Below are positions 17,321 through 26,450 of a stretch of DNA of 64,000 nt, in pieces. The notes below the pieces were generated by a model. That model was not told the origin of the DNA. It did not search any database and was given only the letters and a program-made list of their open reading frames with translations. A program made the translations under genes and the position numbers. Each line of letters starts with the position of its first letter. The stretch's first letter is position 1. Source of the DNA: JADZAI01 sp047602465 (GTDB taxonomy: Bacteria; Pseudomonadota; Alphaproteobacteria; Micropepsales; Micropepsaceae); assembly GCA_047602465.1 (NCBI GenBank), contig JASGHF010000001.1, forward strand, positions 186,001-250,000, read 5' to 3'.

Positions 17321-18489
17321 GCCGGAGCCTTCGCTGCGGCGAGGCGGGCGAGGGCCGCGTCGATGGTCGACTGCTTCTTGCAGAAGGCGAAGCGGACGAA
17401 GTGTTTCGGCGCGTCGCTGCCGTAGAAGACGGAGAGCGGGATGGTGGTGACGCCGCCGTCGATGGTGAGGGCGCGGGCGAAATCGATATCGTTCGCGTTG
17501 GAGAGCGGACGGAAATCGGCGGTGACGAAATAGGTGCCCTCGCAGGGCATGGTGCGCCAGCCGGCGGCGGTGAGGCCGGCGACGAGCGTGTCGCGGCGTT
17601 TCGCGAGCTGTCTGGGGAGATCCAGATACCAGTCCTGCTCGTGGTCGAGGCCGTGCGCGACGCCGATCTGGAGCGCCGGGGATGTGGTGAAGGTGACGAA
17701 CTGGTGGGCCTTCATGATCGGCGAGATGAGCGCCGCCGGTCCCATGATCCAGCCGATCTTCCAGCCGGTGAAGGAGAAGATCTTGCCGGCCGAGCCGACG
17801 CGGACGGTGCGCTCGCGCATGCCGGGCAGGGTGATGAGGGGGATGTGAGGGACGCCGTCGAAGGTGAGATGCTCATACACCTCGTCGCAGACGAGCAGGA
17901 GGTTGTGGCGCTTCACGATGTCCGCGAGGCCTTCCAGTTCCGCGCGCGAGAAGACGCGGCCGGACGGATTGTGCGGCGAGTTGATGAGGACGAGCCTGGT
18001 TTTCGCCGTGACGGCGGCCTCGATGGCGGCGAGCGGGAGCTTCCAGCCGTCCTCGTCCAGCTTCACGCCGACGGCCTTGGCGCCGATGGCGTCGATGATG
18101 GGGCGGTAGCTGTCATAGGCGGGGTCGATGAGGATCGCCTCGTCGCCCCGCGTCAGGAGGCCGAGCAGGCAGTCGGTGAGGGCTTCGGTGGCGCCGGAGG
18201 TGACGACGATTTCGGACTGCCAGTCGAAGTCGAGGCCGTAATGGCGCTTGGCGTGGCGGGCGAGGGCCTGGCGGAGGACGGGCAGGCCCGGCATCGGCGG
18301 ATACTGGTTGGGGCCTTCGAGGAGGGCCTTGGCGGCCGCCTGACGGATCGATTCCGGGCCGTCTTCGTCGGGGAAGCCCTGGCCGAGATTGACGGCGTTG
18401 TGCTCGACCGCGAGGGCCGACATGACCGAGAAAATCGTGGTGCCGAGCCGGCTGAACGCATTGTCGGGCAGCGGCGGGGCGGCGGTCAT
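17317..18489 (-). CDS. Class I/II PLP aminotransferase (YbdL/kynurenine aminotransferase-like)
   Basis: 390 residues from the ATG at 18487-18489; the open frame upstream of it overlaps the glnB promoter region and is not family sequence. NAVNLGQGFPDEDGP near residue 30, NSPHNPSGRVF, CDEVYEHL, and the PLP lysine in VGSAGKIFSFTGWKIGW are present. This branch transfers amino groups from methionine, aromatic amino acids or kynurenine. Divergent from glnB, so nitrogen-linked control is possible but not shown. Confidence 0.88.
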   Translation of the reverse strand: MTAAPPLPDNAFSRLGTTIFSVMSALAVEHNAVNLGQGFPDEDGPESIRQAAAKALLEGPNQYPPMPGLPVLRQALARHAKRHYGLDFDWQSEIVVTSGATEALTDCLLGLLTRGDEAILIDPAYDSYRPIIDAIGAKAVGVKLDEDGWKLPLAAIEAAVTAKTRLVLINSPHNPSGRVFSRAELEGLADIVKRHNLLLVCDEVYEHLTFDGVPHIPLITLPGMRERTVRVGSAGKIFSFTGWKIGWIMGPAALISPIMKAHQFVTFTTSPALQIGVAHGLDHEQDWYLDLPRQLAKRRDTLVAGLTAAGWRTMPCEGTYFVTADFRPLSNANDIDFARALTIDGGVTTIPLSVFYGSDAPKHFVRFAFCKKQSTIDAALARLAAAKAPA

Positions 18490-18608
18490 GTGCTTAATCC
18501 TTGGGCAATCGACTAAGGAACAGGCAGGCGCGGCGACCGGCCTTGCGGAAGCCGCCGGAGAGGGCGGCATTTTGTGCGGAAATTCAAGCGTTTCGAGGCG
18601 TCTATCGC

Positions 18609-18625
18609 TTGGCACGGACCATGCT
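18609..18625 (+). promoter_or_regulatory. Sigma-54-type -24/-12 promoter before glnB
   Basis: TTGGCACG-N4-ATGCT matches the YTGGCACG-N4-TTGCW consensus with the GG and GC dinucleotides 12 bp apart. It lies 77 bp before the glnB ATG. This agrees with NtrC/RpoN control of glnBA under nitrogen limitation. I did not find a clear NtrC palindrome. Confidence 0.65.
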
Positions 18626-18701
18626 AACGTCGGCCCAGAACCGCCGGGTGAAAAGCCCGGCGGGCTTAAGTCACACCTCAAGTCCGGGGCCGCTCAAAAG
18701 C

Positions 18702-19040
18702 ATGAAAAAGATCGAAGCGATCATCAAACCCTTCAAGCTGGATGAGGTGAAGGAGGCCCTGCACGAGGTGGGGCTGCAGGGCATCACCGTGACCGAGGCC
18801 AAGGGCTTCGGCCGCCAGAAGGGACACACGGAACTCTATCGCGGCGCGGAATATGTCGTGGACTTCCTGCCCAAGGTGAAGATCGAGGTGGTGCTGAAGG
18901 ACGACCTGCTGGACCGCGCGGTGGAGGCCATCCAGAAGGCCGCCCGCACCGGGCGCATCGGGGACGGCAAGATCTTCATTTCCAATGTCGAGGAAGCGAT
19001 CCGCATCCGCACCGGCGAGACCGGACTGGACGCGATCTGA
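18702..19040 (+). CDS. glnB: Nitrogen regulatory protein PII
   Basis: 112 residues, the exact PII length. Tyr51 in the T-loop (ELYRGAEYVVDF) is the uridylylation site. The second PII signature TGRIGDGKIFI is near residue 87. The protein senses ATP/ADP and 2-oxoglutarate and, through UMP modification by GlnD, controls glutamine synthetase adenylylation and NtrB. It is directly upstream of glnA and behind a sigma-54-like promoter, the classic arrangement in alphaproteobacteria. Confidence 0.97.
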   Translation: MKKIEAIIKPFKLDEVKEALHEVGLQGITVTEAKGFGRQKGHTELYRGAEYVVDFLPKVKIEVVLKDDLLDRAVEAIQKAARTGRIGDGKIFISNVEEAIRIRTGETGLDAI

Positions 19041-19050
19041 GGCAAGGACT

Positions 19051-19100
19051 TCGCACGGCGGTGCGACCCTGCCCCTGACCCTCCCCGCAAGGGGGAGGGG
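19051..19100 (+). repeat. Two hairpins inside the glnB-glnA gap
   Basis: TCGCAC/GTGCGA at 19051-19066 and CCCTCCCC-GCAA-GGGGGAGGG at 19079-19100. They sit within the glnBA transcript and could cause partial termination or stabilise one part of the mRNA. The second is the same type as the one at 16052. Confidence 0.55.
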
Positions 19101-19177
19101 GATGAAGGGGCGGGGACTGGAATCTGAAACCGGAACGCGCGGCGTGGAAGCCGCGATCATCAGGAGAGCAGGGAATT

Positions 19178-20587
<1,410 letters not shown>

Positions 20588-20608
20588 TCCTTCGGGACGG
20601 ACAAAGGG

Positions 20609-20638
20609 AAGGCCGGGCGGAGACCGCCCGGCCTTTTC
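20609..20638 (+). terminator. Rho-independent terminator of glnA
   Basis: Twelve-base arms (AAGGCCGGGCGG and its complement) around loop AGA, followed by TTTTC. Confidence 0.85.
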
Positions 20639-20648
20639 ATTTCGAAGC

Positions 20649-20744
20649 GCCCCCTCCGCCGCTGCGCGGCGCCTCTCCCGTGAATGATGGGGGAGGGAAG
20701 TCATCCTCAAAGCGAACGGCCCTCTCGCGGGGGAGAGGGCCGTT
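20649..20744. repeat. Dispersed palindromic repeat plus long hairpin
   Basis: 20649-20698 is a second copy of the element at 34345-34393, sharing CCCGTGAATGA and a closing GGGGGAGG. 20715-20744 is a 12-bp-arm hairpin (AACGGCCCTCTC). These fill the 364-bp gap after glnA; 20745-20890 holds nothing I can identify. Confidence 0.65.
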
Positions 20745-20890
20745 CTTGGGGCATTCGCGTTGCGGGGGATGTTCACGCCCCAAGCCGTCATTGCTTCCGG
20801 CACGATTGAAGATCGCGCTTTCCTGCATGAATTTCCAAACAAGCCCCCGTCAGATGAAGCTGAACGGTTAGACAGCTTGCCGCCCCCGGA

Positions 20891-20919
20891 TTGACACAAT
20901 CGCGCGCCGGGCCAGATAA
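20891..20919 (+). promoter_or_regulatory. Candidate sigma-70 promoter for the flavin monooxygenase gene
   Basis: A perfect TTGACA at 20891, a 17-bp spacer, and AGATAA at 20914. A start near 20926 argues that the upstream in-frame ATG at 20925 is not used. Confidence 0.55.
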
Positions 20920-20951
20920 CGGCGATGGCGAAGACGCGCCGGCGGGAAAGC

Positions 20952-22196
20952 ATGATGGACAGGCAATTCGACATCGTCGTCGTTGGCGGCGGGATCGGCG
21001 GCAGTGCGCTGGCGGCGGTGATGGCAGGCACGGGGAAGTCCGTGCTGCTGCTGGAGAAGTCCGAGGTCTTCGAGGACCGCGTGCGGGGCGAGTGGCTCGC
21101 GCCATGGGGCGTCGCGGAGACGAAGCGGCTGGGGCTGTACGATCTGCTGACCGGGGCGGGCGGGCATCACATCGAGACGCATGTGACCTATGACGAGAGC
21201 CGCCCGGCGGAAGAGTCCGTCGCGGCGCCGCTGCCGCTCGGCATGTTCATCCCCGACATTCCGGGGCCGCTGACCATCGGCCATCCCCATCACTGCCAGA
21301 CGCTGTTCGATGCGGCGGCGAAGGCGGGAGCGACGGCGCTGCGGGGCGTCGATGTCGAGAGCGTGACGCCCGGCGCATCGCCATCGGTCAGGTTTCGGCA
21401 TGGCGGCGAGACGCACACCGTGGCCGCGCGGATCGTCGTGGGCGCGGACGGGCGGACGTCGATGGTGCGCGAGGCGGTGGCGATCAAGCTGCACCAGGAC
21501 AAGCCGCATCACATGTTCGCCGGCATCCTGATCGAGGACGCGACAGGCTGGGACGCCAGGACGCAGGCGATCGGGACGGAGGGCGAGTTCAATTTTCTCG
21601 CGTTTCCGCAGGGCGGCGGGCGGATCAGGATCTATGGCGGCTTCCCGATCGGGCAGCAGCGCCGGTTCACCGGGCCGGGCGGGGTGCAGAATTTCCTGGA
21701 TGCCTTCAGGCTGCAATGCGCGCCGGAGAACAGGCATCTGGCGGAGGGGCGGCCGGCGGGGCCGGTGCTGGCCTATTTCAACAATGATGCGTGGACGGAC
21801 GAACCGTTCGCGGAGGGCTGCGTGCTGATCGGCGATGCGGCCGGATGGAACGATCCGGTGATCGGGCAGGGACTGTCGATCACCTATCGCGACGTGCGGA
21901 TCGTGAGCGATATCCTGAAAAGCGCGGATGACTGGTCGGTCGCGGCGTTCGCGCCGTATGCGGAGGAACGGACGGAGCGGATGCGGCGGCTGCGCTTTGC
22001 GGCGGCGATCACCTCGGCGCTGGACTGCGAGTTCGGCCCTGAGGCGAAGGCGCGGCGGCACAGCTATGACCAGCGCAAGGCGGCCGATCCGACGCTGAGC
22101 GTTCACGGATTTGCGGTGATGGCGGGGCCGGAGAAACTGCCGCCCCAATTCTTCACGCCGGAGCATCGCGCGCGGGTTCTGGGAGAAGCGGCATGA
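20952..22196 (+). CDS. FAD-dependent monooxygenase (PHBH-like fold)
   Basis: 414 residues from the ATG at 20952 (another ATG follows at 20955; GGGAAAG lies just before). The dinucleotide-binding site VVVGGGIGGSALAAVMA starts the protein, an internal GADGRTSMVR covers the second FAD motif, and CVLIGDAAGWNDPVIGQG is the GD motif. It should hydroxylate or epoxidise a small organic molecule with NAD(P)H and O2. The next gene overlaps by 4 nt and encodes an NTF2-like protein, a frequent partner in such pathways. The substrate is unknown. Confidence 0.85.
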   Translation: MMDRQFDIVVVGGGIGGSALAAVMAGTGKSVLLLEKSEVFEDRVRGEWLAPWGVAETKRLGLYDLLTGAGGHHIETHVTYDESRPAEESVAAPLPLGMFIPDIPGPLTIGHPHHCQTLFDAAAKAGATALRGVDVESVTPGASPSVRFRHGGETHTVAARIVVGADGRTSMVREAVAIKLHQDKPHHMFAGILIEDATGWDARTQAIGTEGEFNFLAFPQGGGRIRIYGGFPIGQQRRFTGPGGVQNFLDAFRLQCAPENRHLAEGRPAGPVLAYFNNDAWTDEPFAEGCVLIGDAAGWNDPVIGQGLSITYRDVRIVSDILKSADDWSVAAFAPYAEERTERMRRLRFAAAITSALDCEFGPEAKARRHSYDQRKAADPTLSVHGFAVMAGPEKLPPQFFTPEHRARVLGEAA

Positions 22197-22567
22197 GCCT
22201 CGATCTGGCGGACTACAACAAGCGCTGGCTGCAGGCGTGGAGCGACAAGGACGTCGCCACGTTGCTGACCTTTTACGATGAGAGCTGCATCTACTTCGAC
22301 CCGAACGTGCCGCATGGCGTGACGGGGCACAAAGAGCTGGGGCCGTATCTGACGGGCCTGTTCAACGCTTTGCCCGCAACGAGGTATATCCCTGAAGAAA
22401 TCTGGCCGACGCATAACGGCTATTGCGGGCGCTGGTATTGCGTGATGGGCGATGATCCGGACGCCAAGCCGGCGATGCGCGGGTTCGATCTCGTCGTGCT
22501 GAAGGGCGACAAGATCGTGCTGAACGAAGTGTACGCACACATGCTGCAGGCGCCTGCGGCGGGCTGA
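22193..22567 (+). CDS. SnoaL/NTF2-like protein
   Basis: 124 residues of the cone-shaped SnoaL-like fold: an N-terminal helix with YNKRWLQAWSDKD, FYDESCIYFDP, and terminal beta strands (FDLVVLKGDKIVLNEVY). Such proteins act as isomerases or hydratases, or only bind small ligands. The ATG overlaps the monooxygenase stop (ATGA), so both proteins are made together and probably act on the same compound. Confidence 0.8.
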   Translation: MSLDLADYNKRWLQAWSDKDVATLLTFYDESCIYFDPNVPHGVTGHKELGPYLTGLFNALPATRYIPEEIWPTHNGYCGRWYCVMGDDPDAKPAMRGFDLVVLKGDKIVLNEVYAHMLQAPAAG

Positions 22568-22579
22568 AGCAAGCCGTGG

Positions 22580-22601
22580 ATGGTCCGCCTTCGCGGGCCA
22601 T
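22580..22601. terminator. Hairpin between convergent genes
   Basis: ATGGTCCGC/GCGGGCCAT, nine pairs with one wobble and loop CTTC, between the NTF2-like gene and the phosphotransferase gene. No T-run. Confidence 0.45.
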
Positions 22602-22618
22602 GACGGCATTGGTCTGGC

Positions 22619-23707
22619 TTAGGCGCGGGGCAGCGCTTTCAGCGACTCCAGATCGATGGCGTGCTGACAGTGGCGGCGGGCCATGGTCATGAACATCTGG
22701 TCGCCGCGTTCCGTGCGGACGGTGCCGACCGAGGCGAAGATGGACGTGAAGACGCCCTGGAGAATGCCGAGGCGGTAATCCTTCCATGCGGCGTTCCGGT
22801 CATAGTCTTTGACGCCCCAGGATTTCAGGTTTTCGAGATAGCGGTCGAACAGCGCCTGTTCGTGCCTGCGGCGATCGTCGGCGAGGAGGCCGGCGCCGTT
22901 GAAATAGGCGACATCGAGCATGCCGGAGCCGACGCCGATGGATTGCCAGTCGAGTACGGCGAGCGGATCGGCGCCGTCACGGGCGTCGAAGAGCATGTTG
23001 TCGAGGCGGAAGTCGGTGTGCTGGGGCGCGAGCGGCACGTCGCGCGGCGTCATGTAGTCGATGATGCGGGCGCCGAATTCATCGCAGAAGGCCATGTATT
23101 CGGGTTCGAGCATGTCGTCATAACGCTCGTGGAAGGCGGCGAGGAAGCCGGGGAAGCCGCCGACGAGATACGCCGCGAGGCCTTCATTGGGCATGAGCCA
23201 GGGGATCGTCGCGAGGGTGGGATCGCCCCAGCGGGGGCCGTGAAGCGCGGCGGCCTGATCCATGGCCCGCTCGGCATCGGCGATGGAGCAGCCGGTGAGC
23301 TGGTCGCCGCTGCGGGCGGGGGCGAGGTCTTCCAGGATCAGGGTGAAGTCGTGCGTGCTGGGGTCGATCTCTGCGAGATATGGGTGGGGCGAGCGCACGG
23401 CGACCGTCTGGCGCAGGGTGCGGTAGAAATTGACCTCTTTCGCGTAGAGGCCGATGCCTGCGCCGGTGGCCTTGGAGACCGGATCGGCTGAGGCGAATTT
23501 GCCGACGACGCTGGCGGGGGCGTCATCCTCCGCACGGTCATAGGTGAGGCGGAACTGGACGCTGTCGCCCAGCATGCCGTTGCCGACGCGCCTGGAGGCG
23601 ATGTCGGTGATCTGTGCGTCTTTCAGCGCGCCGGAGCGGCGCAGCGCTTCGGTCAGCCACGAAGGGGTGACGTCGTCCGGCGTCCGGGCGAGCGGGAGAT
23701 CGGTCAT
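22619..23707 (-). CDS. APH-family phosphotransferase (ACAD10/11-type), not a resistance gene
   Basis: 362 residues from the ATG at 23705-23707. The kinase-like core has VVGKFAS with the ATP Lys, the Brenner loop HTDFRLDNMLF and the metal motif LDWQ. The sequence and setting match the phosphotransferases found with acyl-CoA enzymes (kinase domain of ACAD10/11, thought to phosphorylate hydroxyacyl-CoAs) rather than antibiotic kinases. It is divergent from the thiolase-fold gene at 23858. The open frame upstream of the ATG is antisense to that gene and is not coding. Confidence 0.85.
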   Translation of the reverse strand: MTDLPLARTPDDVTPSWLTEALRRSGALKDAQITDIASRRVGNGMLGDSVQFRLTYDRAEDDAPASVVGKFASADPVSKATGAGIGLYAKEVNFYRTLRQTVAVRSPHPYLAEIDPSTHDFTLILEDLAPARSGDQLTGCSIADAERAMDQAAALHGPRWGDPTLATIPWLMPNEGLAAYLVGGFPGFLAAFHERYDDMLEPEYMAFCDEFGARIIDYMTPRDVPLAPQHTDFRLDNMLFDARDGADPLAVLDWQSIGVGSGMLDVAYFNGAGLLADDRRRHEQALFDRYLENLKSWGVKDYDRNAAWKDYRLGILQGVFTSIFASVGTVRTERGDQMFMTMARRHCQHAIDLESLKALPRA

Positions 23708-23857
23708 CCTGGGTGCGTCCCTGGGCGCGTGCAATTCCTGTGACGCGATGAGAGCCGACCGGGGGCGGGTTTCCAAGCGGAAACCGGGGCGGCTGGACAT
23801 GAGCGGCGGGCCAAGCCAAACCCTTGGGCAATCAAAATCCAAGGCAGGTGACGAGCC

Positions 23858-25432
23858 ATGAGCGACGACTTCGAAGAGACCGAAATCACCATCGATCCGC
23901 GCACGCCCATCCTGGTCGGCGGCGGGCACTTCACGCAGCGCACCGCGCAGCAGGGCAGGTTCGCCGACGGCATGAAGCCGCTGGAGATGCTGGCCAAGGC
24001 GGCGCGGATGGCGGCCGAGGACAGCGGCGTCGGCGAGGCGGCGCTGGCGGCGGTCGATACGGTGGCGGTGGTGCGCTTTACGGTGGACAGCGCCGAGGCG
24101 GGACGCCTGCCGGTCGGGCAGATGCCGAACCCGCCGCGCTCGCTGGCCAAGGCGGTCGGCGCATCGCCCAAACGCGAGATATACACGGCGGCGGGCGGGA
24201 ATACGCCGCAGGCGCTGGTGAATGCGTCGGCCGAAGATATCGCGAACGGCAAGGCGGATGTCGTGCTGCTGGCGGGCTGCGAGTATCTGGCGACGCTGCT
24301 GGGCGCGCTGAAGGCCGGCGTGAAGCTGGAGGCTTGGGGCGACGAGGAAGGCGGTGAGCCGGAGAAATTCGGCGACTATGCCAACGGCGTGAACGCATAT
24401 GAGCATGCGCACGGCATGCGCTTTCCGGTGAACACCTATCCGCTGTTCGAGAACGCGATCCGCGGATCGAAGGGGCGGCAGATGGCGTTCCACCAGAAGA
24501 AGATGGGCAAGCTGTTCCAGCGCTTCAACGCGGTCGCGGCGGCGAACCCGGAGAGCTGGTTTCCCACCGCGCGCAGCGCCGATGAGATCGCGACGCCGGG
24601 CGAGAAGAACCGCTATGTCGGCTTTCCGTACACGAAGTATCTGAACTCCGTGATCGAGGTCGATCAGGCCGCCGCCGTGCTGATGATGTCGGTGGAGAAG
24701 GCCGTCGAGCTGGGCGTGCCGGAAGACCGCTGGGTGTTCCTGCATGGCTGCGCCGACGTGAAGGAAATCTGGAATGTTTCGGAGCGGCCCGACCTTTCGG
24801 TGTCGCCGGCGATCAGGCTGATCGCGCGCGAGGTGTTCGCCCATTCCGGGCTGTCGATCGGCGATATCGACCACATGGATCTCTATTCCTGCTTCCCGAG
24901 CGCGGTGGAATACGCGCTGGACGCGTTCGGCATTGCGGCGGACGACGAGCGCGGGCTGACGGTGACCGGCGGCCTGCCGTATTTCGGCGGGGCCGGGAAC
25001 AACTACGTCATGCATTCCATCGTGATGATGCTGCACAAGGTGCGCGAGGATGCGGGATCGTTCGGCCTCGTCACCGGCAATGGCTGGTTCGCGACCAAGC
25101 ATGCGGCGGGCATCTATTCGACGGAGCCGACGGAAGGCGCGTGGAAGCGGCGCGATCCGAAGGAATACCAGAAGGAAATCGACTCCATCGAGCGCCCCAA
25201 AGTGACGGTGGAGGCGAACGGCAAGGGGACGATCGAGACCTATACGGTCGTGCATGACCGCAGCGGGCCGATGCTGGGAATCATCATCGGGCGGCTTGAA
25301 GATGGGTCGCGCTTCGTCGCGAACACGCCGGCGGAGAAGGACGTGCTGGAAAGCCTGATGGCTTCCGAAGCGCTGGGCCGCACGGGGATTGTGCGTCACG
25401 AGGCGGGAAAGAACATCTTCACGCCGGACTGA
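23858..25432 (+). CDS. Thiolase-fold protein lacking the catalytic residues
   Basis: 524 residues, annotated in relatives as acetyl-CoA acetyltransferase. The thiolase fold is clear (PILVGGGHFTQR start, ADVVLLAGCEY, DIDHMDLYSCFPSAVEYAL, VTGGLPYFGGAGNNY). The nucleophile position has Gly (AAGGNTPQAL in place of NxxCxSG), the usual GHP His is Leu (GGLPY) and the C-terminal CxG is TGNG. All three catalytic groups are therefore missing, as in SCP-x-like lipid-handling or retro-aldol partners. Probable role with the adjacent phosphotransferase in sterol or fatty-acyl-CoA breakdown; inference. Confidence 0.85.
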   Translation: MSDDFEETEITIDPRTPILVGGGHFTQRTAQQGRFADGMKPLEMLAKAARMAAEDSGVGEAALAAVDTVAVVRFTVDSAEAGRLPVGQMPNPPRSLAKAVGASPKREIYTAAGGNTPQALVNASAEDIANGKADVVLLAGCEYLATLLGALKAGVKLEAWGDEEGGEPEKFGDYANGVNAYEHAHGMRFPVNTYPLFENAIRGSKGRQMAFHQKKMGKLFQRFNAVAAANPESWFPTARSADEIATPGEKNRYVGFPYTKYLNSVIEVDQAAAVLMMSVEKAVELGVPEDRWVFLHGCADVKEIWNVSERPDLSVSPAIRLIAREVFAHSGLSIGDIDHMDLYSCFPSAVEYALDAFGIAADDERGLTVTGGLPYFGGAGNNYVMHSIVMMLHKVREDAGSFGLVTGNGWFATKHAAGIYSTEPTEGAWKRRDPKEYQKEIDSIERPKVTVEANGKGTIETYTVVHDRSGPMLGIIIGRLEDGSRFVANTPAEKDVLESLMASEALGRTGIVRHEAGKNIFTPD

Positions 25433-25448
25433 ACCAAGGGAGGCTTTG

Positions 25449-25889
25449 ATGCGTCGCCTGTTCACGGCTTTGGCCCTTGCCGCCGCAGTGAGTGCGGCGG
25501 CGGCGCAGGAGGTGCGCGTGGAGTTCCGCGCGGCGGCGGCGGAAGCGGCCGAGGGGTGGAGCGAGATGACGGCGCCGGACGGGGCGGCCTATTGGGTCGC
25601 GCCGGAGGCGGTCATCACCAATGCGGATATCGAACGCGCAGAGGCGGCGCTCGATCCGGCGTCGTCGATGCCGGTGGTGCATGTGTCGTTCACGGCGGAC
25701 GGCGCGAAGGCGTTCGGGGCGTTCACGCGCGACAACGTGCTGGGGCTGATCGCCATCATTATCGATGGCGTCGTGGTCTCGGCGCCGCGCATCAACGAGC
25801 CGATCCTGGGCGGGCGCGCCGTCATCAGCGGGAATTTCACGATGGAAGAGGCCGAGCGGATCGCGCGCGGCATCGTGGCGAAGGAGTAG
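25449..25889 (+). CDS. Secreted stand-alone SecD P1-head-like protein
   Basis: 146 residues from the ATG at 25449, preceded by GGGAGG. A signal peptide (about 1-20, ending AAAAQ) is followed by one domain that resembles the P1 head of SecD: 20 of 30 residues match this window's SecD in the block around SAPRINEPILGG and ISGNFT. There is no SecD membrane part. It may be a periplasmic chaperone-like or binding protein; function unknown. The following phosphatase gene starts 2 nt after its stop. Confidence 0.75.
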   Translation: MRRLFTALALAAAVSAAAAQEVRVEFRAAAAEAAEGWSEMTAPDGAAYWVAPEAVITNADIERAEAALDPASSMPVVHVSFTADGAKAFGAFTRDNVLGLIAIIIDGVVVSAPRINEPILGGRAVISGNFTMEEAERIARGIVAKE

Positions 25890-25891
25890 GC

Positions 25892-26440
25892 ATGGCGCGC
25901 ATCTATATGGTCCGGCATGGCAAGGCGTCGGCGAGTTGGGCCGGCAGCGCCGATCCGGGGCTGGACGATACGGGCCGGGCGGAGGCGCAGGCAGCGGCGG
26001 ATGTGCTGTCGAAGCTGACGCCGATGGCGGTCCTGTCGAGCCCGCTGGCGCGGGCGCGGGAGACGGCGCAGCCGCTGGAGCTGGCCTGGTCGACCCATGC
26101 GCGGATCGAGCCGGGTGTGGCGGAGGTGCCGTCGCCCGATATCCCGCTGGAAGGACGCGGGGCGTGGCTGCGCGGCATCATGTCGGGCACGTGGGCCGAG
26201 GCCGACGCGGCGCGGCGGGCCTGGCGGGACAAGGTGGTCGCAACGCTGGTGAAGCAACCCAAGGACTGCGCGATCTTCAGCCATTTCGTCGCGATCAATG
26301 TGGGCGTCGGAGCCGCGCTGGGCGACGACCGGGCGACGCTGTTTCAGCCCGCCAACGGGTCGATCACGATTTTCGAGACGGACGGCGCGAAGCTGACGCT
26401 GATCGAAAAGGGGCGTGAGGCGGAAACGGTCGTGCGCTAG
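25892..26440 (+). CDS. Histidine phosphatase family protein (SixA/PGM-like)
   Basis: 182 residues. The N-terminal RHG motif (YMVRHGKASAS) gives the phospho-accepting His. LSSPLARARETAQPL and FSHFVAINV supply the remaining phosphate-pocket Arg and His. The substrate could be a phosphoprotein, sugar phosphate or nucleotide. The open frame upstream of the ATG at 25892 overlaps the SecD-like gene in another frame and is not used. Confidence 0.85.
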   Translation: MARIYMVRHGKASASWAGSADPGLDDTGRAEAQAAADVLSKLTPMAVLSSPLARARETAQPLELAWSTHARIEPGVAEVPSPDIPLEGRGAWLRGIMSGTWAEADAARRAWRDKVVATLVKQPKDCAIFSHFVAINVGVGAALGDDRATLFQPANGSITIFETDGAKLTLIEKGREAETVVR

Positions 26441-26450
26441 GCTTCGCGCC

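Noticed and set aside
22619..23707. Aminoglycoside resistance gene
   Set aside because: Only the general APH kinase fold is shared. Context and sequence fit the acyl-CoA-associated phosphotransferase group.
22619..25465. 948-codon frame on the minus strand
   Set aside because: Only the last 362 codons are a recognisable phosphotransferase. The upstream part is antisense to the thiolase-fold gene.
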